Of a stretch of 61,446 nucleotides of DNA, positions 17,179-26,519 are shown one piece after another. Below the pieces are notes generated by a model, which did no database searches, was not told where the DNA came from, and saw nothing but the letters and a program-made list of their open reading frames with translations. Numbering within the stretch: position 1 is the first letter of the stretch; every line of letters starts with the position of its first letter. The position numbers were made by a program, and so were the translations under genes. The stretch spans positions 1 through 61,446 of the forward strand of contig JAIVFU010000039.1 in NCBI GenBank assembly GCA_020829485.1. The letters run 5' to 3'. Source of the stretch: Nostoc sp. CHAB 5834. GTDB lineage: Bacteria; Cyanobacteriota; Cyanobacteriia; Cyanobacteriales; Nostocaceae.

Positions 17179-19911
17179 ATGACATTTACCGATAAACCAA
17201 CAGGTTTGCAGCAAAGCTTAGACCAAGAAAGTTTTCTGCACCAGATGATAAACCAGATCAGGCGATCGCTCGACCTCCAAGAGATATTAACGACTACCGT
17301 TAGCCAAGTGCGTTTATTTTTGGGTGCAGATCGGGTAAAGATATATCGTTTTGATACCGATGGTAGTGGTGAAGTGATTGCTGAATCTATCCATGAGCAG
17401 CGTCTGCCATCCTTATTGGGGCAACGCTTCCCAACTGATGATATTCCACAAGAAGCTAGAGAGATGTTTGTGTTAGTGGGGCAACGTTCGATTGTGGATG
17501 TGGCAAACGGGAAGATCGGGCTATCGCCTCTACAGTCAAAAGAAACTGGCAAACGTCTAGAAACTAATATCTACTATCGACAGGTAGACCCGTGCCATAT
17601 TCAATACTTAAAGGCAATGGGCGTGCAGTCTTCGTTGGTAGTGCCAATTTTAGATTGCGATCCACAAGAACAATCGGCAAAGCCTAAATTGTGGGGATTG
17701 TTGGTATCTCACCAAAGTGAACCGCGAAAGATTTTGAAGCAGGAACTAAAAGTATTGCAGCAAGTAGCTGACCAAGTAGCGATGGCGATCGCTCAAAGTA
17801 ATCTACTCACCGCAGCCCGCACCAAGCAAGAGCGAGAAGCTACTATTAACCGAGTAACCACACTATTAAATAAACTGCCGACAGTCCAATTGCAGGGGGC
17901 GCTAGAAGAAGTTATTACTGCCTTCAATGGAACAGGTGGCAGACTTTACATTAAACAGAGTGGAGAACTATACACCTGCGGCGACCAACCGACACTCCCC
18001 TACGAGTTAGATAATAATATTATCGAACAGCATCCCTTATGGCAAAACTGGATGGCTGAGTGTAAACAAGGTAATGTTTGGGCAACAACCAACCTGTATA
18101 AAGAACCACATTTGCGAGTTTTGTCTTTAGCATTCCGTTCAACTCAAATTCGCGGACTTATGGTGATTCCCCTACATTACCGGGAAAAATTTATCGGTGT
18201 ATTAAGCATTTTTCGCTCTGAATTTGAAACGGAAATCTTGTGGGCGGGACGATGTGAACAAAATCGGCGGCAATTGTTACCACAGCTTTCCTTTGAGCTT
18301 TGGCGAGAGCAAAAAAAGGGGCAATCAGCCGAGTGGAAACCGGAAGACATCTCATTAGCGCAAGCCTTGTACTATCATTTTTCAATGGCAATTCAGCAGC
18401 AACACATGTTTAAACAGGTGCAAACCCTGAATACCAACCTAGAACTGCGGGTGCAAGAGCAAACTTATGAACTCGAAAAATCATTATTATTTACCAAGGT
18501 ACTCAAGCAAGTTACAGAGCATATTCGCCGCACATTAGACTTGCAGACAACTCTACAATCCATCGTTCGAGAAGTCCGTGCCCTGCTAAACTCAGACCGG
18601 GTGGTGATTTTTGAACTGAAAAGTAAATCGGTGATTGTAGAAGAGATTAATGGCAATTGGCAGTCCGTTTTGGGAGTGAATACACCAGCCGATTGCTTTC
18701 CTGATGAGTATACCCATCTATATAGTCAGGGTAGGGTACGGGCAATTAGCAACCTTTCGACAGCTTCTTTAAATGATTGTCATCGAGAGTTTTTACAGAG
18801 TCTGCAAGTGCAAGCAACCTTAATAGTTCCGATTAATATAGGTATAGAAGTATGGGGGTTACTAATAGCCCATGAGTGTGAGGCTCCCAGAGATTGGCAA
18901 GATGCAGAAATTGATTTATTGCAACAGCTAGGAGATCAGGCTGCGATCGCTATTCAACAAGCGCAACTCTACGAACAAACCTGTAATGCCGAAACTGAAG
19001 CCAGAAATCAAGCCGCCCAGTTAGAGCATACCCTACATGAACTCCAAGAAACACAGACAAAATTGATTCACACCGAAAAAATGTCCGGTTTAGGACAGTT
19101 GGTGGCGGGTGTCGCCCACGAAATCAACAACCCTGTTAACTTTATTTATGCTAACCTGTGCTACGTCAATGATTACACTGAACATCTACTAGAAATTTTA
19201 CGTCTCTACCAGTTACACTATCCTCACCCTCATAGTGAAATTAGCGCTGCTATCAAAGCAATGGATTTTGAATTTTTGGTAGAAGACCTCCCAAAAATCA
19301 TGACTTCAATGCAAGTAGGAAGCGATCGCATCCGTTCAATAGTGCTGTCGTTACGCAGTTTTTCTCGCTTGGATGAGGCTGAAAACAAACGCGTTGACCT
19401 GCATGAAGGCATTGACAACACCTTGTTAATTTTGCAACATCGGCTCAAAGGTAATGGTGATTTCCGAGGCATTGAGGTCATTAAAGACTATGGCAACATA
19501 CCACGGGTGGAATGCTATGCCGGTCAAATGAATCAGGTGTTCATGAATATTATCAGCAATGCCATAGATGCGCTAGAAATGGGGAATGAGGGTAAAAGGG
19601 ACGAAGAGAATGCCCAATGCCCAATGCCCACGATCCACATTTCCACTAGAGTCTCAGCAGACAACTCTCGTCTATTAACTCGGATTAGCGACAATGGAGC
19701 TGGGATGACTCAAGAGGTGAAAAAGCGGATTTTTGAACCGTTTTACACTACGAAACCTGTGGGTAAGGGTACAGGACTAGGATTGGCAATCAGCTATCAG
19801 ATTATTGTCGAAAAACATGGTGGAATAATGGAGTGCATTTCAGAACCTGGCAAAGGTACAGAGTTCTGGATTGAAATTCCCGTCAAGCCTCCAGCCAAAA
19901 TAGCTCGCTAA
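17179..19911 (+). CDS. GAF-domain sensor histidine kinase, candidate bilin photoreceptor
   Basis: 910 residues, no membrane segments. The first GAF domain (about 20-215) has FPTDDIP, resembling the phytochrome DIP motif, and Cys139-His140 in DPCHIQYLKAMGV, at the position of the bilin-binding Cys-His of phytochromes and cyanobacteriochromes. A second, GAF/PHY-like region (about 220-410) includes ILWAGRCEQNRRQL. A third GAF domain (about 485-625) contains DCHREFL. Then come HisKA (GVAHEINNPVNF) and an ATPase domain (NIISNAIDAL, DNGAGM, GKGTGLGLA). About 19590-19625 a CCCAATG-type heptamer run adds a short in-frame loop to the ATPase domain. No receiver is attached or adjacent. Confidence 0.88.
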   Translation: MTFTDKPTGLQQSLDQESFLHQMINQIRRSLDLQEILTTTVSQVRLFLGADRVKIYRFDTDGSGEVIAESIHEQRLPSLLGQRFPTDDIPQEAREMFVLVGQRSIVDVANGKIGLSPLQSKETGKRLETNIYYRQVDPCHIQYLKAMGVQSSLVVPILDCDPQEQSAKPKLWGLLVSHQSEPRKILKQELKVLQQVADQVAMAIAQSNLLTAARTKQEREATINRVTTLLNKLPTVQLQGALEEVITAFNGTGGRLYIKQSGELYTCGDQPTLPYELDNNIIEQHPLWQNWMAECKQGNVWATTNLYKEPHLRVLSLAFRSTQIRGLMVIPLHYREKFIGVLSIFRSEFETEILWAGRCEQNRRQLLPQLSFELWREQKKGQSAEWKPEDISLAQALYYHFSMAIQQQHMFKQVQTLNTNLELRVQEQTYELEKSLLFTKVLKQVTEHIRRTLDLQTTLQSIVREVRALLNSDRVVIFELKSKSVIVEEINGNWQSVLGVNTPADCFPDEYTHLYSQGRVRAISNLSTASLNDCHREFLQSLQVQATLIVPINIGIEVWGLLIAHECEAPRDWQDAEIDLLQQLGDQAAIAIQQAQLYEQTCNAETEARNQAAQLEHTLHELQETQTKLIHTEKMSGLGQLVAGVAHEINNPVNFIYANLCYVNDYTEHLLEILRLYQLHYPHPHSEISAAIKAMDFEFLVEDLPKIMTSMQVGSDRIRSIVLSLRSFSRLDEAENKRVDLHEGIDNTLLILQHRLKGNGDFRGIEVIKDYGNIPRVECYAGQMNQVFMNIISNAIDALEMGNEGKRDEENAQCPMPTIHISTRVSADNSRLLTRISDNGAGMTQEVKKRIFEPFYTTKPVGKGTGLGLAISYQIIVEKHGGIMECISEPGKGTEFWIEIPVKPPAKIAR

Positions 19912-20476
19912 AGGTAGATAAATCGATTTTCTAGCTGATTTTCAAAATATTACAAAATGTTAGTTTCAAAACTTAAAATTTGAATTAGTAATTACTCAAT
20001 TCATCCAAAAGGTGGATGATAAAATTTTTAATGATAGAGTACAGAAAAGATTAAGAATACTTCAAAAGTAAAGTTTAGTTGCAAACAAAATTCCTCCGAT
20101 CCAGAAGTGATAATCTAATAATTGAAGCTAATAAAGCTTCCCTGGCAGATATAACAGCTGCATTTGGAATGTAATAAGAGGTAAAAGACGCTGTTTAACT
20201 TAAATCTGTCTCGTCAAAACCCAGCAATACCCAACGCGAAAACTGCTATTTCCTCAAAGATGGAATATTAGGGGGCACTGTAACTGATTTTCATTACTTG
20301 TTTACAGAAGCAATGAAAGTTTGTACATCCCTAGCTATGATAAACAATGAGAGGAGATAGTTCAGCGAGTAGAAGTTTGGGTGTTGTTGTGTTTAGAGAG
20401 AAGTCTGAAATAACAACTCCTCTGGGTGTAAGATTATACGAGATTGAATAGCGAGAAACATTTGAAATAGCGCCTT
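19912..20476. other. intergenic region, no gene seen
   Basis: 565 bases between the GAF kinase and the next gene on the same strand. No conserved frame, repeat element or clear terminator is seen. Confidence 0.45.
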
Positions 20477-21247
20477 ATGTCAATTATTGCGCTCAGAGCG
20501 TGGTATCTACAGGATTACGAGCCGATTCCAGAACTGGAAAAACGTCCGCCAGACATTCGCTTAAGCAAAAAAAGCCTGCTGAGATCGGCATTGCGAGCAG
20601 ACTTTTTGGAAGAAAGCGACGAAGTTAAAAAATCAACTTGGTTTGGACGTTATCTGGAAGGGGAAAATATTGAATTTTATATTGAAGGTAGTGGTGGCTA
20701 TTGCGTCGCTAACATTGACTTAATTAGTCATGAAATTTATTTCACCAAGCAGGCGCTATTGGCTCAGTTAGAACCAACGATTTTTTTATCCTATCAAACT
20801 GAGTATGCCGCAGCAACTAATGTTCTCAGAGAAGAACTGCGAAAAAGTTTGTCCAGTTTAAACAAGCGATCGCGCCTTCCCCTAACATTAGTAGAATCCT
20901 CTCGCCCCAACGGTGCTACTGTACGGATTAACCGAACTATGATGCGAAAAATCCGTAAGAGTTTGTTATTTATCGCTGACACCACGCCCATTGCTAGTAT
21001 TGACGGTAAAGAAACTCCCCAAGTAATTCCTAGCCCGAATGTCTGTATTGAGATTGGCTATGCTATCCAAAGTAAGCGGTCTGAACAAATTTTACTAGCG
21101 CACATGCAACGCCCAGATTTTGAAGGGCAATTTCCCTTCGACTTACCGACACAGCAAATTTTGCAATTCCAAGACACTACAGAACTAAATAAAATCCTTA
21201 CAGGAACGCTTCAAAACCAACTAGCACGATTCAAATTGTTTTTTTGA
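20477..21247 (+). CDS. uncharacterised protein with a TIR-like/nucleotide-binding C-terminal fold
   Basis: 256 residues; family not recognised with certainty. Residues 1-95 form a charged domain of unknown type. From about 100 the layout is that of TIR-like (PF10137-type) domains: a first strand TIFLSYQTEY, a helix, a middle strand KSLLFIADTT (161-170), and then PSPNVCIEIGYA (186-196) with Glu192 at the place of the conserved acidic residue of the N-x-x-x-E-x-G motif, followed by the strand QILLAHM. TIR-like proteins bind or cleave NAD, often in immunity or signalling. That function is inferred from fold pattern only. No signal peptide, and no obvious partner gene. Confidence 0.6.
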   Translation: MSIIALRAWYLQDYEPIPELEKRPPDIRLSKKSLLRSALRADFLEESDEVKKSTWFGRYLEGENIEFYIEGSGGYCVANIDLISHEIYFTKQALLAQLEPTIFLSYQTEYAAATNVLREELRKSLSSLNKRSRLPLTLVESSRPNGATVRINRTMMRKIRKSLLFIADTTPIASIDGKETPQVIPSPNVCIEIGYAIQSKRSEQILLAHMQRPDFEGQFPFDLPTQQILQFQDTTELNKILTGTLQNQLARFKLFF

Positions 21248-21264
21248 GGAATCTGTGATGTTAA

Positions 21265-22122
21265 TCAAAATATACGAACAGGTTTACTTTGTAGCCCAGA
21301 AGTAATGGAAGTCACTCGATCAACCACAGAAATCATGTATTTATAATCTGGTACTTGTCCGTTGGGTACATACCCTACTTCTTGGGCTAAACTTGAAGGC
21401 GCATCGTTCATTACTTTGCGGATGAACTCTTGACGGTTACGTTCTACATTAGGCCCAATCAAGACCACGCCTAATGGTACATAGTGAGGGTCTTTAAATA
21501 GGATGCGGAATTGGGTTGACCCTAACTGTGAACCGTAGAGACTCAATTCAGCCTCCGAGACAGCACAGGCGATCGCTTTTCCTTCAGCGACCAATTCTAG
21601 CGCGGCTTTGGGTGTGGGTGCAAATAGAATCTGTGCTAGTGTTGTACCAAAAAGATTGTAAAGTGGGAAATAATATCCTGTTGCTGAACCTAACTGACCT
21701 AAAGCGATTGTTTGACCTTGTAGCTGTTTTAAGTCAGATATTGGATTGTCTTTGCGAACAACGAAGATTGAACGCAAATTACTAATACCTATTAAAGGAA
21801 ATAGGGGAACATATTGGTGACGCGCGATTGCGATCGCAGCTATTCCCGGTGGAGCAAATACCAATGACCAAGCACGAGCCTCAAGGCGTTCAACCGCTTT
21901 GTTTTCATTAAAAGCAGGCTCTAGCTGAATTAATGCATTTGTCTTCTCGCCCAAGTAATCATTAAATTTAGCATATTGGTTAATTATTTGTTCACCTCCA
22001 CCATAGTTGATCACACCAATAGTTAATGTGCCCTCAAACTCCCGTGGTGATTGACAGGCGGCAAATGTAAAACCTAGCAGATTAAACAGAAATAAACGAC
22101 GGGAAAATCGCAAAAACATCAT
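21265..22122 (-). CDS. PhnD-like phosphate/phosphonate-type binding lipoprotein
   Basis: 285 residues. A signal sequence ends in a lipobox (GFTFAAC, Cys23), predicting a lipid-anchored periplasmic protein. The mature part is a type II periplasmic binding fold of the PhnD group: LTIGVINYGG, then VERLEARAWSLVFAPPG, FVVRKDNPI, LQGQTIALGQLGSATGYYFP. No permease or ATPase gene is adjacent. It is divergent from the start of a broken DUF3365-type sensor gene 174 bases away, so it may have supplied ligand sensing to that protein rather than transport. Confidence 0.85.
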   Translation of the reverse strand: MMFLRFSRRLFLFNLLGFTFAACQSPREFEGTLTIGVINYGGGEQIINQYAKFNDYLGEKTNALIQLEPAFNENKAVERLEARAWSLVFAPPGIAAIAIARHQYVPLFPLIGISNLRSIFVVRKDNPISDLKQLQGQTIALGQLGSATGYYFPLYNLFGTTLAQILFAPTPKAALELVAEGKAIACAVSEAELSLYGSQLGSTQFRILFKDPHYVPLGVVLIGPNVERNRQEFIRKVMNDAPSSLAQEVGYVPNGQVPDYKYMISVVDRVTSITSGLQSKPVRIF

Positions 22123-22296
22123 TAATTATGCTTAAGGAAATAACTTGGTCAAGGTTAATTTAGATAAGTTTGACTACTGCCTAAATAGGTTATATTGCGA
22201 CAATAATTAATATTTATTGAAATACTGTTGACATGGTTTATAACAAGTATAAATAAATATTAGACAAACTCAGATACCGCCTTCTTTGGTTAGGTT

Positions 22297-22836
22297 ATGT
22301 TAAACAAAATTACGTTAAAAAGCCTAAAAATAGGTGCGAAATTTAACTTAATTTTAATATTAGTGTTCATAATCAGTATTTTGGGTAGTGGCGTTGCCTT
22401 ATCCAGTGTACTTGAGGGAAGGGTAGAAAATGAAGTGGATTCTCAAGCGCAGATTCGCATCCAAATGCTGAACGCATTTAGAAACTATACACAAAATCGT
22501 ATAGTTCCCCTATTGGAAGCTATAGGACTAATATTTGATTTCTGAAAAAGCTCCGTACAGATCGAAAAGCCTAATTCCCTACTCCCTACTCCCTACTCCC
22601 CACTCCCCGCCCACATAGATAATTTCAAAAATCAAATACGATTCCTATAGAGTAGATATTAACCCAACGTTCATACCTGAAGTAATACCAACTTTTTCCG
22701 CTAAAGAGGTTTTTGAAAGTTTTCGTAAGAACCCGGAATATAGTAACTTTTTTCATAAAGATGCAACACTTAATCCAACTAATTTAGCAGATAAAGCCGA
22801 TAGTGCTGATACCATTTTAGATTATCAAATAAACAT
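22297..22836 (+). pseudogene. DUF3365-type membrane sensor gene, disrupted by a MITE and truncated
   Basis: The first 75 codons encode a membrane segment (FNLILILVFIISILG) and the start of a DUF3365/Tll0287-like sensor domain ending IVPLLEA. A 125-bp MITE follows at 22523-22647. After it the same domain resumes in frame (RVDINPTFIPEVIP, then FRKNPEYSNFF and LNPTNLADKADSAD) until a second repeat begins at 22837. Removing the MITE and one TA restores an uninterrupted frame (EARVDI). The kinase part that normally follows is absent. Confidence 0.8.
22523..22647. mobile_element. 125-bp TA-flanked MITE, copy 2 (inside a gene)
   Basis: Same as the copy at 11774-11898, flanked by TA (22521-22522 and 22648-22649). 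The host reading frame continues exactly on both sides once one TA and the element are removed. Confidence 0.9.
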
Positions 22837-22925
22837 AAATAAAATCCTAGTTTGTAGTGAGCGATTCATCGCTCAAAAGAAGGATTATCAGGACTAAAGT
22901 CCTTACTACAAACTTTAATTTATTT
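22837..22925. mobile_element. MITE-like repeat with GTAGTGAGCGATTCATCGC core, copy A
   Basis: Imperfect inverted ends (AAATAAA...TTTGTAGT and complement) and two inner palindromes, GAGCGATTCATCGCTC and AGGACTAAAGTCCT. A second copy in opposite orientation lies at 50612-50699, and a related repeat with GAGGACTTTAGTCCTC lies near 35885-35965. Confidence 0.75.
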
Positions 22926-23049
22926 AGGACTTAGGCGTTGCTGAAATTGCAAAGCTTTTTGAGGTTCGGGAATTTGTGAATGTTTTAGCATCACAAATTC
23001 TGCACGAGAACTTTGCCCAGAAGACCTAACAGCTACGAACGAGCAAAGA

Positions 23050-23225
23050 TGCCATCCTCTGTTTCATCCCAAGAACTCCTAGAAACCTTAGAAATACTGC
23101 AAGCGCGATCGTGGATTGATGCCAAATCAGGTCTGTTCTCTCTCCAAAGGATGATCGTTGAATATGTCAAATCTTTTATTCTTGACGAGAAAATCGCCAA
23201 ATTTCAGCCAAGTGAGATTTTTTAG
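23050..23225 (+). pseudogene. relic of a STAND/WD40 regulator (winged-helix part)
   Basis: Encodes SSQELLETLEILQARSWID, then GLFSLQRMIVEYV, ending at TAG 23223. This closely resembles the winged-helix segment after the NTPase domain of the STAND protein at 30970-34512 ([15 protein letters not shown], then [12 protein letters not shown]). P-loop and repeats are absent. Confidence 0.6.
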
Positions 23226-23301
23226 TTCAAGAACATCAACGTCAGGTAGCAAGCTAAGAGGTTGTTTGAAAAGTATTTCACTGTGACTTTATACACTTTC
23301 A

Positions 23302-23377
23302 GATCCCCCCTAACCCCCCTTAAAAAGGGGGGAACCGGAATTAAAGCCCCCCAATTTATCGGGGGGTTGGGGGGATC
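23302..23377. repeat. C/G-run inverted repeat
   Basis: Ends GATCCCCCC and GGGGGGATC, with two internal arms of CCCCCC/GGGGGG. A widespread type of cyanobacterial interspersed palindrome. A partial relative lies near 50729-50757. The remaining 23378-23791 shows no gene. Confidence 0.75.
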
Positions 23378-23791
23378 GATAACGTTTTGCTACCGACGAA
23401 AGGACTTTTAAAACATCCTCTAAAACTGCCAGAGGAACTTTTGTCTCAGACTATGTTTCTTTGAATTCATTACCACAACACCCAACAATAGCAGTAAGCT
23501 CTCGTGCATCTAAATTGTACTTTTTGGAGGCTGAAAAGTTCACTGTCAGATTTTCAGCTTGAAAAATTAAATCCATCTCAGCTTTATTTACACAATTCGG
23601 CGTTTAGCTGCATCTGCTTCTTGAATATCCCCTTGCGAAAATTTTAAGCACTATTACTTATTGACAAATTGTTTATGACCTTAACTAGTCAAGGATGCCC
23701 TCAAAATCCCCTGCTCCCGTATGCTTACCCTTTTCATTCGGGGGTTACGTGGTTAACAATGGGTTGAATGTTTTTTAAATGATTCAACCTT

Positions 23792-24046
23792 ATGGCTAGA
23801 ACTGCAAATGAATATGCCGTATTCCTCCTACTGGAAAGCGGCCACCGAGAAGAAGTACGTTTTCCGACTATTCAAGAGTTTCAGAAGTGGTATAGTGGCG
23901 AACTTGTGCCAAAGTCTGCTTCTAATGACTTTATTAGCGTGCCGATCAAAAATATTCAAGGGGAATATATGGTAGTACGCCCTTCTCGGGTCGTGGCAAT
24001 CCGGGTAGAACCCGTTTTTAGTTCCAGTGTTGAAAGATTCAACTAA
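23792..24046 (+). CDS. small conserved-type hypothetical protein
   Basis: 84 residues, family not recognised. The predicted product is soluble, with the pattern FPTIQEFQKWY and YMVVRPSRVVAIRVEP suggesting a small beta-rich domain; no signal peptide. Its stop codon is immediately followed by the ATG of mltA (no gap), so the two are translated as a unit. An association with cell-wall turnover is inferred from this arrangement alone. Confidence 0.75.
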   Translation: MARTANEYAVFLLLESGHREEVRFPTIQEFQKWYSGELVPKSASNDFISVPIKNIQGEYMVVRPSRVVAIRVEPVFSSSVERFN

Positions 24047-25309
24047 ATGATGAGAAAAACCTTTGCTTTGCTTTCCTTAAGTCTGGGAATTGCCCTTGTA
24101 AACCCTCTCTGGTCGGCTGTTGCTCAGGTTCCTAACTTCCTGCCGTTGCCAGTACCCATAACTCCTGATCTACCACCTCAGCCAGTACCAATTACTCCTG
24201 AGATAACGCCACCGCTAAAACCAATCGCTATTGGAACCAATTGTACGTTCCAGCAGAATTGCTTGGGTTTGGATGACCAAATTTGGGGTCAAAGGGGTAA
24301 AATAGGCGATCGCAATGCGCTGTTGGCTTCTATTGATAACAGTTTGCTTTACCTAACCAAGAAAGAGGCGATCGCAGCATATCAAAATTATCCGATCAAG
24401 GAAATTACTCTTGATCGCGTCTTGAGGAGTTTGCTACGCTTCCGCCAACTGCTTATCAGTTCTAAGTCAGCAGCGCAATTACAAGCCGCTGTCAGCCGAG
24501 AGTTTGTCTTTTACCAGTCTGTGGGCAACGATGGCAAGGGTACCGTTAAGTTCACTGCTTATTACGAACCTGTTTACACCGCCAGCCGTGTCAGAACTGC
24601 AACATATAAGTATCCTCTTTATCGGCTACCAGCTAATTTTAGCCAATGGTCGAAGCCCCACCCAAAACGAATCGATTTGGAAGGGAAGGATGGTTTAAAA
24701 GGGAATAAGAGCAAATTGCGCGGTTTAGAACTACTTTGGTTCCGCGATCGCTTAGACGCATACATGGTACATATCCAAGGTTCTGCCCAAATTAAATTAA
24801 CTAATGGCAAAACAACATCAGTTGGCTATGCAGGTGGAACTGATTACCCTTGGACTAGTATCGGCAAAGAACTAGCGAAAGATGGCAAACTTCCACTAGC
24901 GGGATTGACAATGCCACGTCTGATTAGTTATTTCCGAAGAAAACCCCAAGAGTTGAACAATTATCTGCCCAGGTGGAAACGATTTATTTTCTTCCAAGAA
25001 ACAAGCGGTAGACCCGCTACTGGTAGTATTCATGTGCCAGTAACAGCAGAACGTTCCATTGCTACAGATAAGTCTCTCATGCCACCGGGAGCGCTAGCGC
25101 TGATTTACAACTCATTTCCCTATCCTGCCAGTGGTGGCAAACTAGAGAGGCGTACTGTCAGCCGCTTTGTACTTGACCAGGATACAGGAAGCGCCATCAA
25201 AGGCCCGGGACGGGTAGATTATTTCATGGGGTCTGGTAAACTAGCAGGCGATCGCGCTGGCATCACAGGCGGTAATGGTTCACTATATTATTTGCTGCTC
25301 AAAGAATAG
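24047..25309 (+). CDS. mltA: membrane-bound lytic murein transglycosylase A family
   Basis: 420 residues. An exported enzyme that cleaves peptidoglycan glycan strands. A signal peptide (about 1-25, ending VAQ) is followed by a Pro-rich linker. The MltA barrel has FTAYYEPVY, VHIQGSAQIKL and VGYAGGTDYPW. The C-terminal 3D domain has the aspartates in LDQDTGSAIKGPGRVDYFMG. There is no lipobox cysteine, so it is periplasmic rather than a lipoprotein. It directly follows the small gene at 23792. Confidence 0.92.
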   Translation: MMRKTFALLSLSLGIALVNPLWSAVAQVPNFLPLPVPITPDLPPQPVPITPEITPPLKPIAIGTNCTFQQNCLGLDDQIWGQRGKIGDRNALLASIDNSLLYLTKKEAIAAYQNYPIKEITLDRVLRSLLRFRQLLISSKSAAQLQAAVSREFVFYQSVGNDGKGTVKFTAYYEPVYTASRVRTATYKYPLYRLPANFSQWSKPHPKRIDLEGKDGLKGNKSKLRGLELLWFRDRLDAYMVHIQGSAQIKLTNGKTTSVGYAGGTDYPWTSIGKELAKDGKLPLAGLTMPRLISYFRRKPQELNNYLPRWKRFIFFQETSGRPATGSIHVPVTAERSIATDKSLMPPGALALIYNSFPYPASGGKLERRTVSRFVLDQDTGSAIKGPGRVDYFMGSGKLAGDRAGITGGNGSLYYLLLKE

Positions 25310-25379
25310 GGATAGGGAATAGGGGATAGGGGATAGGGGATAGTTTTCCCACTCCCCACTCCCCACTCCCTACTCCCAC

Positions 25380-26249
25380 CTAATATGGTGGATAAGCAAA
25401 ATCATCTTCATCAGCATAAACATAAGAGTTGGAAACTCCTGCCATTGCTAATTTAGGCGTTTCTGATTTTACAGGTTCCTTCCCAAAATCTTTGTATTCT
25501 TCAAAAGTCTTGCAAATCATTGCAGACTCAAGAGAATCGGAAGCAATTAAATATTGTGTTAAAGTCCCTACTGTGGGATGTTTGTAGTCTACAGTTGAAG
25601 CTACGAGAACTGTATTTGGTTCAATACCTCTTTCTTCACACTCAATTATCGGGCAAAAAATCCCATGAGCGTGGAACAAAGGGCCTTTTGGTGCCAAAGG
25701 TTGCTTACGATAAACAGCATAAGCCTTTTCTAGTTCAGCGACGAATCCACTAACTACTTTGCCTTGTTGATATTCGCAGTAGGTTTTGCTGAAACTCGCT
25801 CCTGCGGCACCATTAAGAGTTAGTTGTAGTGGTGATTCATGTAAAAACTTTTTATTCTCTCCCACTATAAAAATTAGATAGCGAGTAAAGGTTTTAAATT
25901 TAAGTTTGTCGGCTAAAAAAGCATCATAATTCTCTTTGAGCGTACCTAGTTTTAAACCACTTTCCCGGTCTTTGACAGACAATGGCCCCCGACGCACTAT
26001 AACCACGCGTGGAGTAGTGGTAATAAAGACCGTTTCGACTCCAGAGGTAAATTCATGCTCCACTTGCTGCCAACTATCATCTGGCACAAAGCCGACAGCA
26101 TTGGCATTATCCACCTTAATTGCCAAACCGTGGGATTGCATACCATCTGTGCCATATCGAGGATTAATCATCTGACACCAGGGAAGGACTTGAGAAGGCG
26201 GTGCATTAAATTTATCGTCTTCAAAGTCGAAATTAGCAGATGCTTTCAT
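25380..26249 (-). CDS. conserved cyanobacterial protein (possibly DUF5895)
   Basis: 289 residues. The N-terminus (FDFEDDKFNAPPSQVLPWCQMI) resembles a cyanobacterial family I recall as DUF5895; that name is from memory. No signal peptide or membrane segments are seen. The domain core contains VVIVRRGPLSV, LTLNGAAGASF and HAHGIFCPIIE, and the tail is acidic and Tyr-rich. Function unknown. It ends just beside a GGGGATA heptamer array (25310-25378) that separates it from the convergent mltA. Confidence 0.75.
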   Translation of the reverse strand: MKASANFDFEDDKFNAPPSQVLPWCQMINPRYGTDGMQSHGLAIKVDNANAVGFVPDDSWQQVEHEFTSGVETVFITTTPRVVIVRRGPLSVKDRESGLKLGTLKENYDAFLADKLKFKTFTRYLIFIVGENKKFLHESPLQLTLNGAAGASFSKTYCEYQQGKVVSGFVAELEKAYAVYRKQPLAPKGPLFHAHGIFCPIIECEERGIEPNTVLVASTVDYKHPTVGTLTQYLIASDSLESAMICKTFEEYKDFGKEPVKSETPKLAMAGVSNSYVYADEDDFAYPPY

Positions 26250-26519
26250 CGTTTTAGGCTATCAAAGTGTTTTTTTCTTAAACAAGTTTATCGGCACGCT
26301 GTTCGTGGAGAGCCAAAAGCAGAGCGTTGTTACGAGCGTTACTCGTCCCTTGCGCGTCACCCTCATAAAGAAGGCGAACGTGCCTTTAAACTGGCGTAGT
26401 AGTTTTTCCAGATTAAGACAGAATCAATCTATGTTGCAATCCCTGTTTCGTTTTGTAACAACAGATCCTCATCGAAACAGTGCTAGGCACTGAGTAATTA
26501 TTCTTGAATATTATTTCGC

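Noticed and set aside
16149..21247. NADAR gene and TIR-like gene as one defence island
   Set aside because: They are separated by a 2.7-kb sensor kinase and long spacers, with no shared operon or further defence genes.
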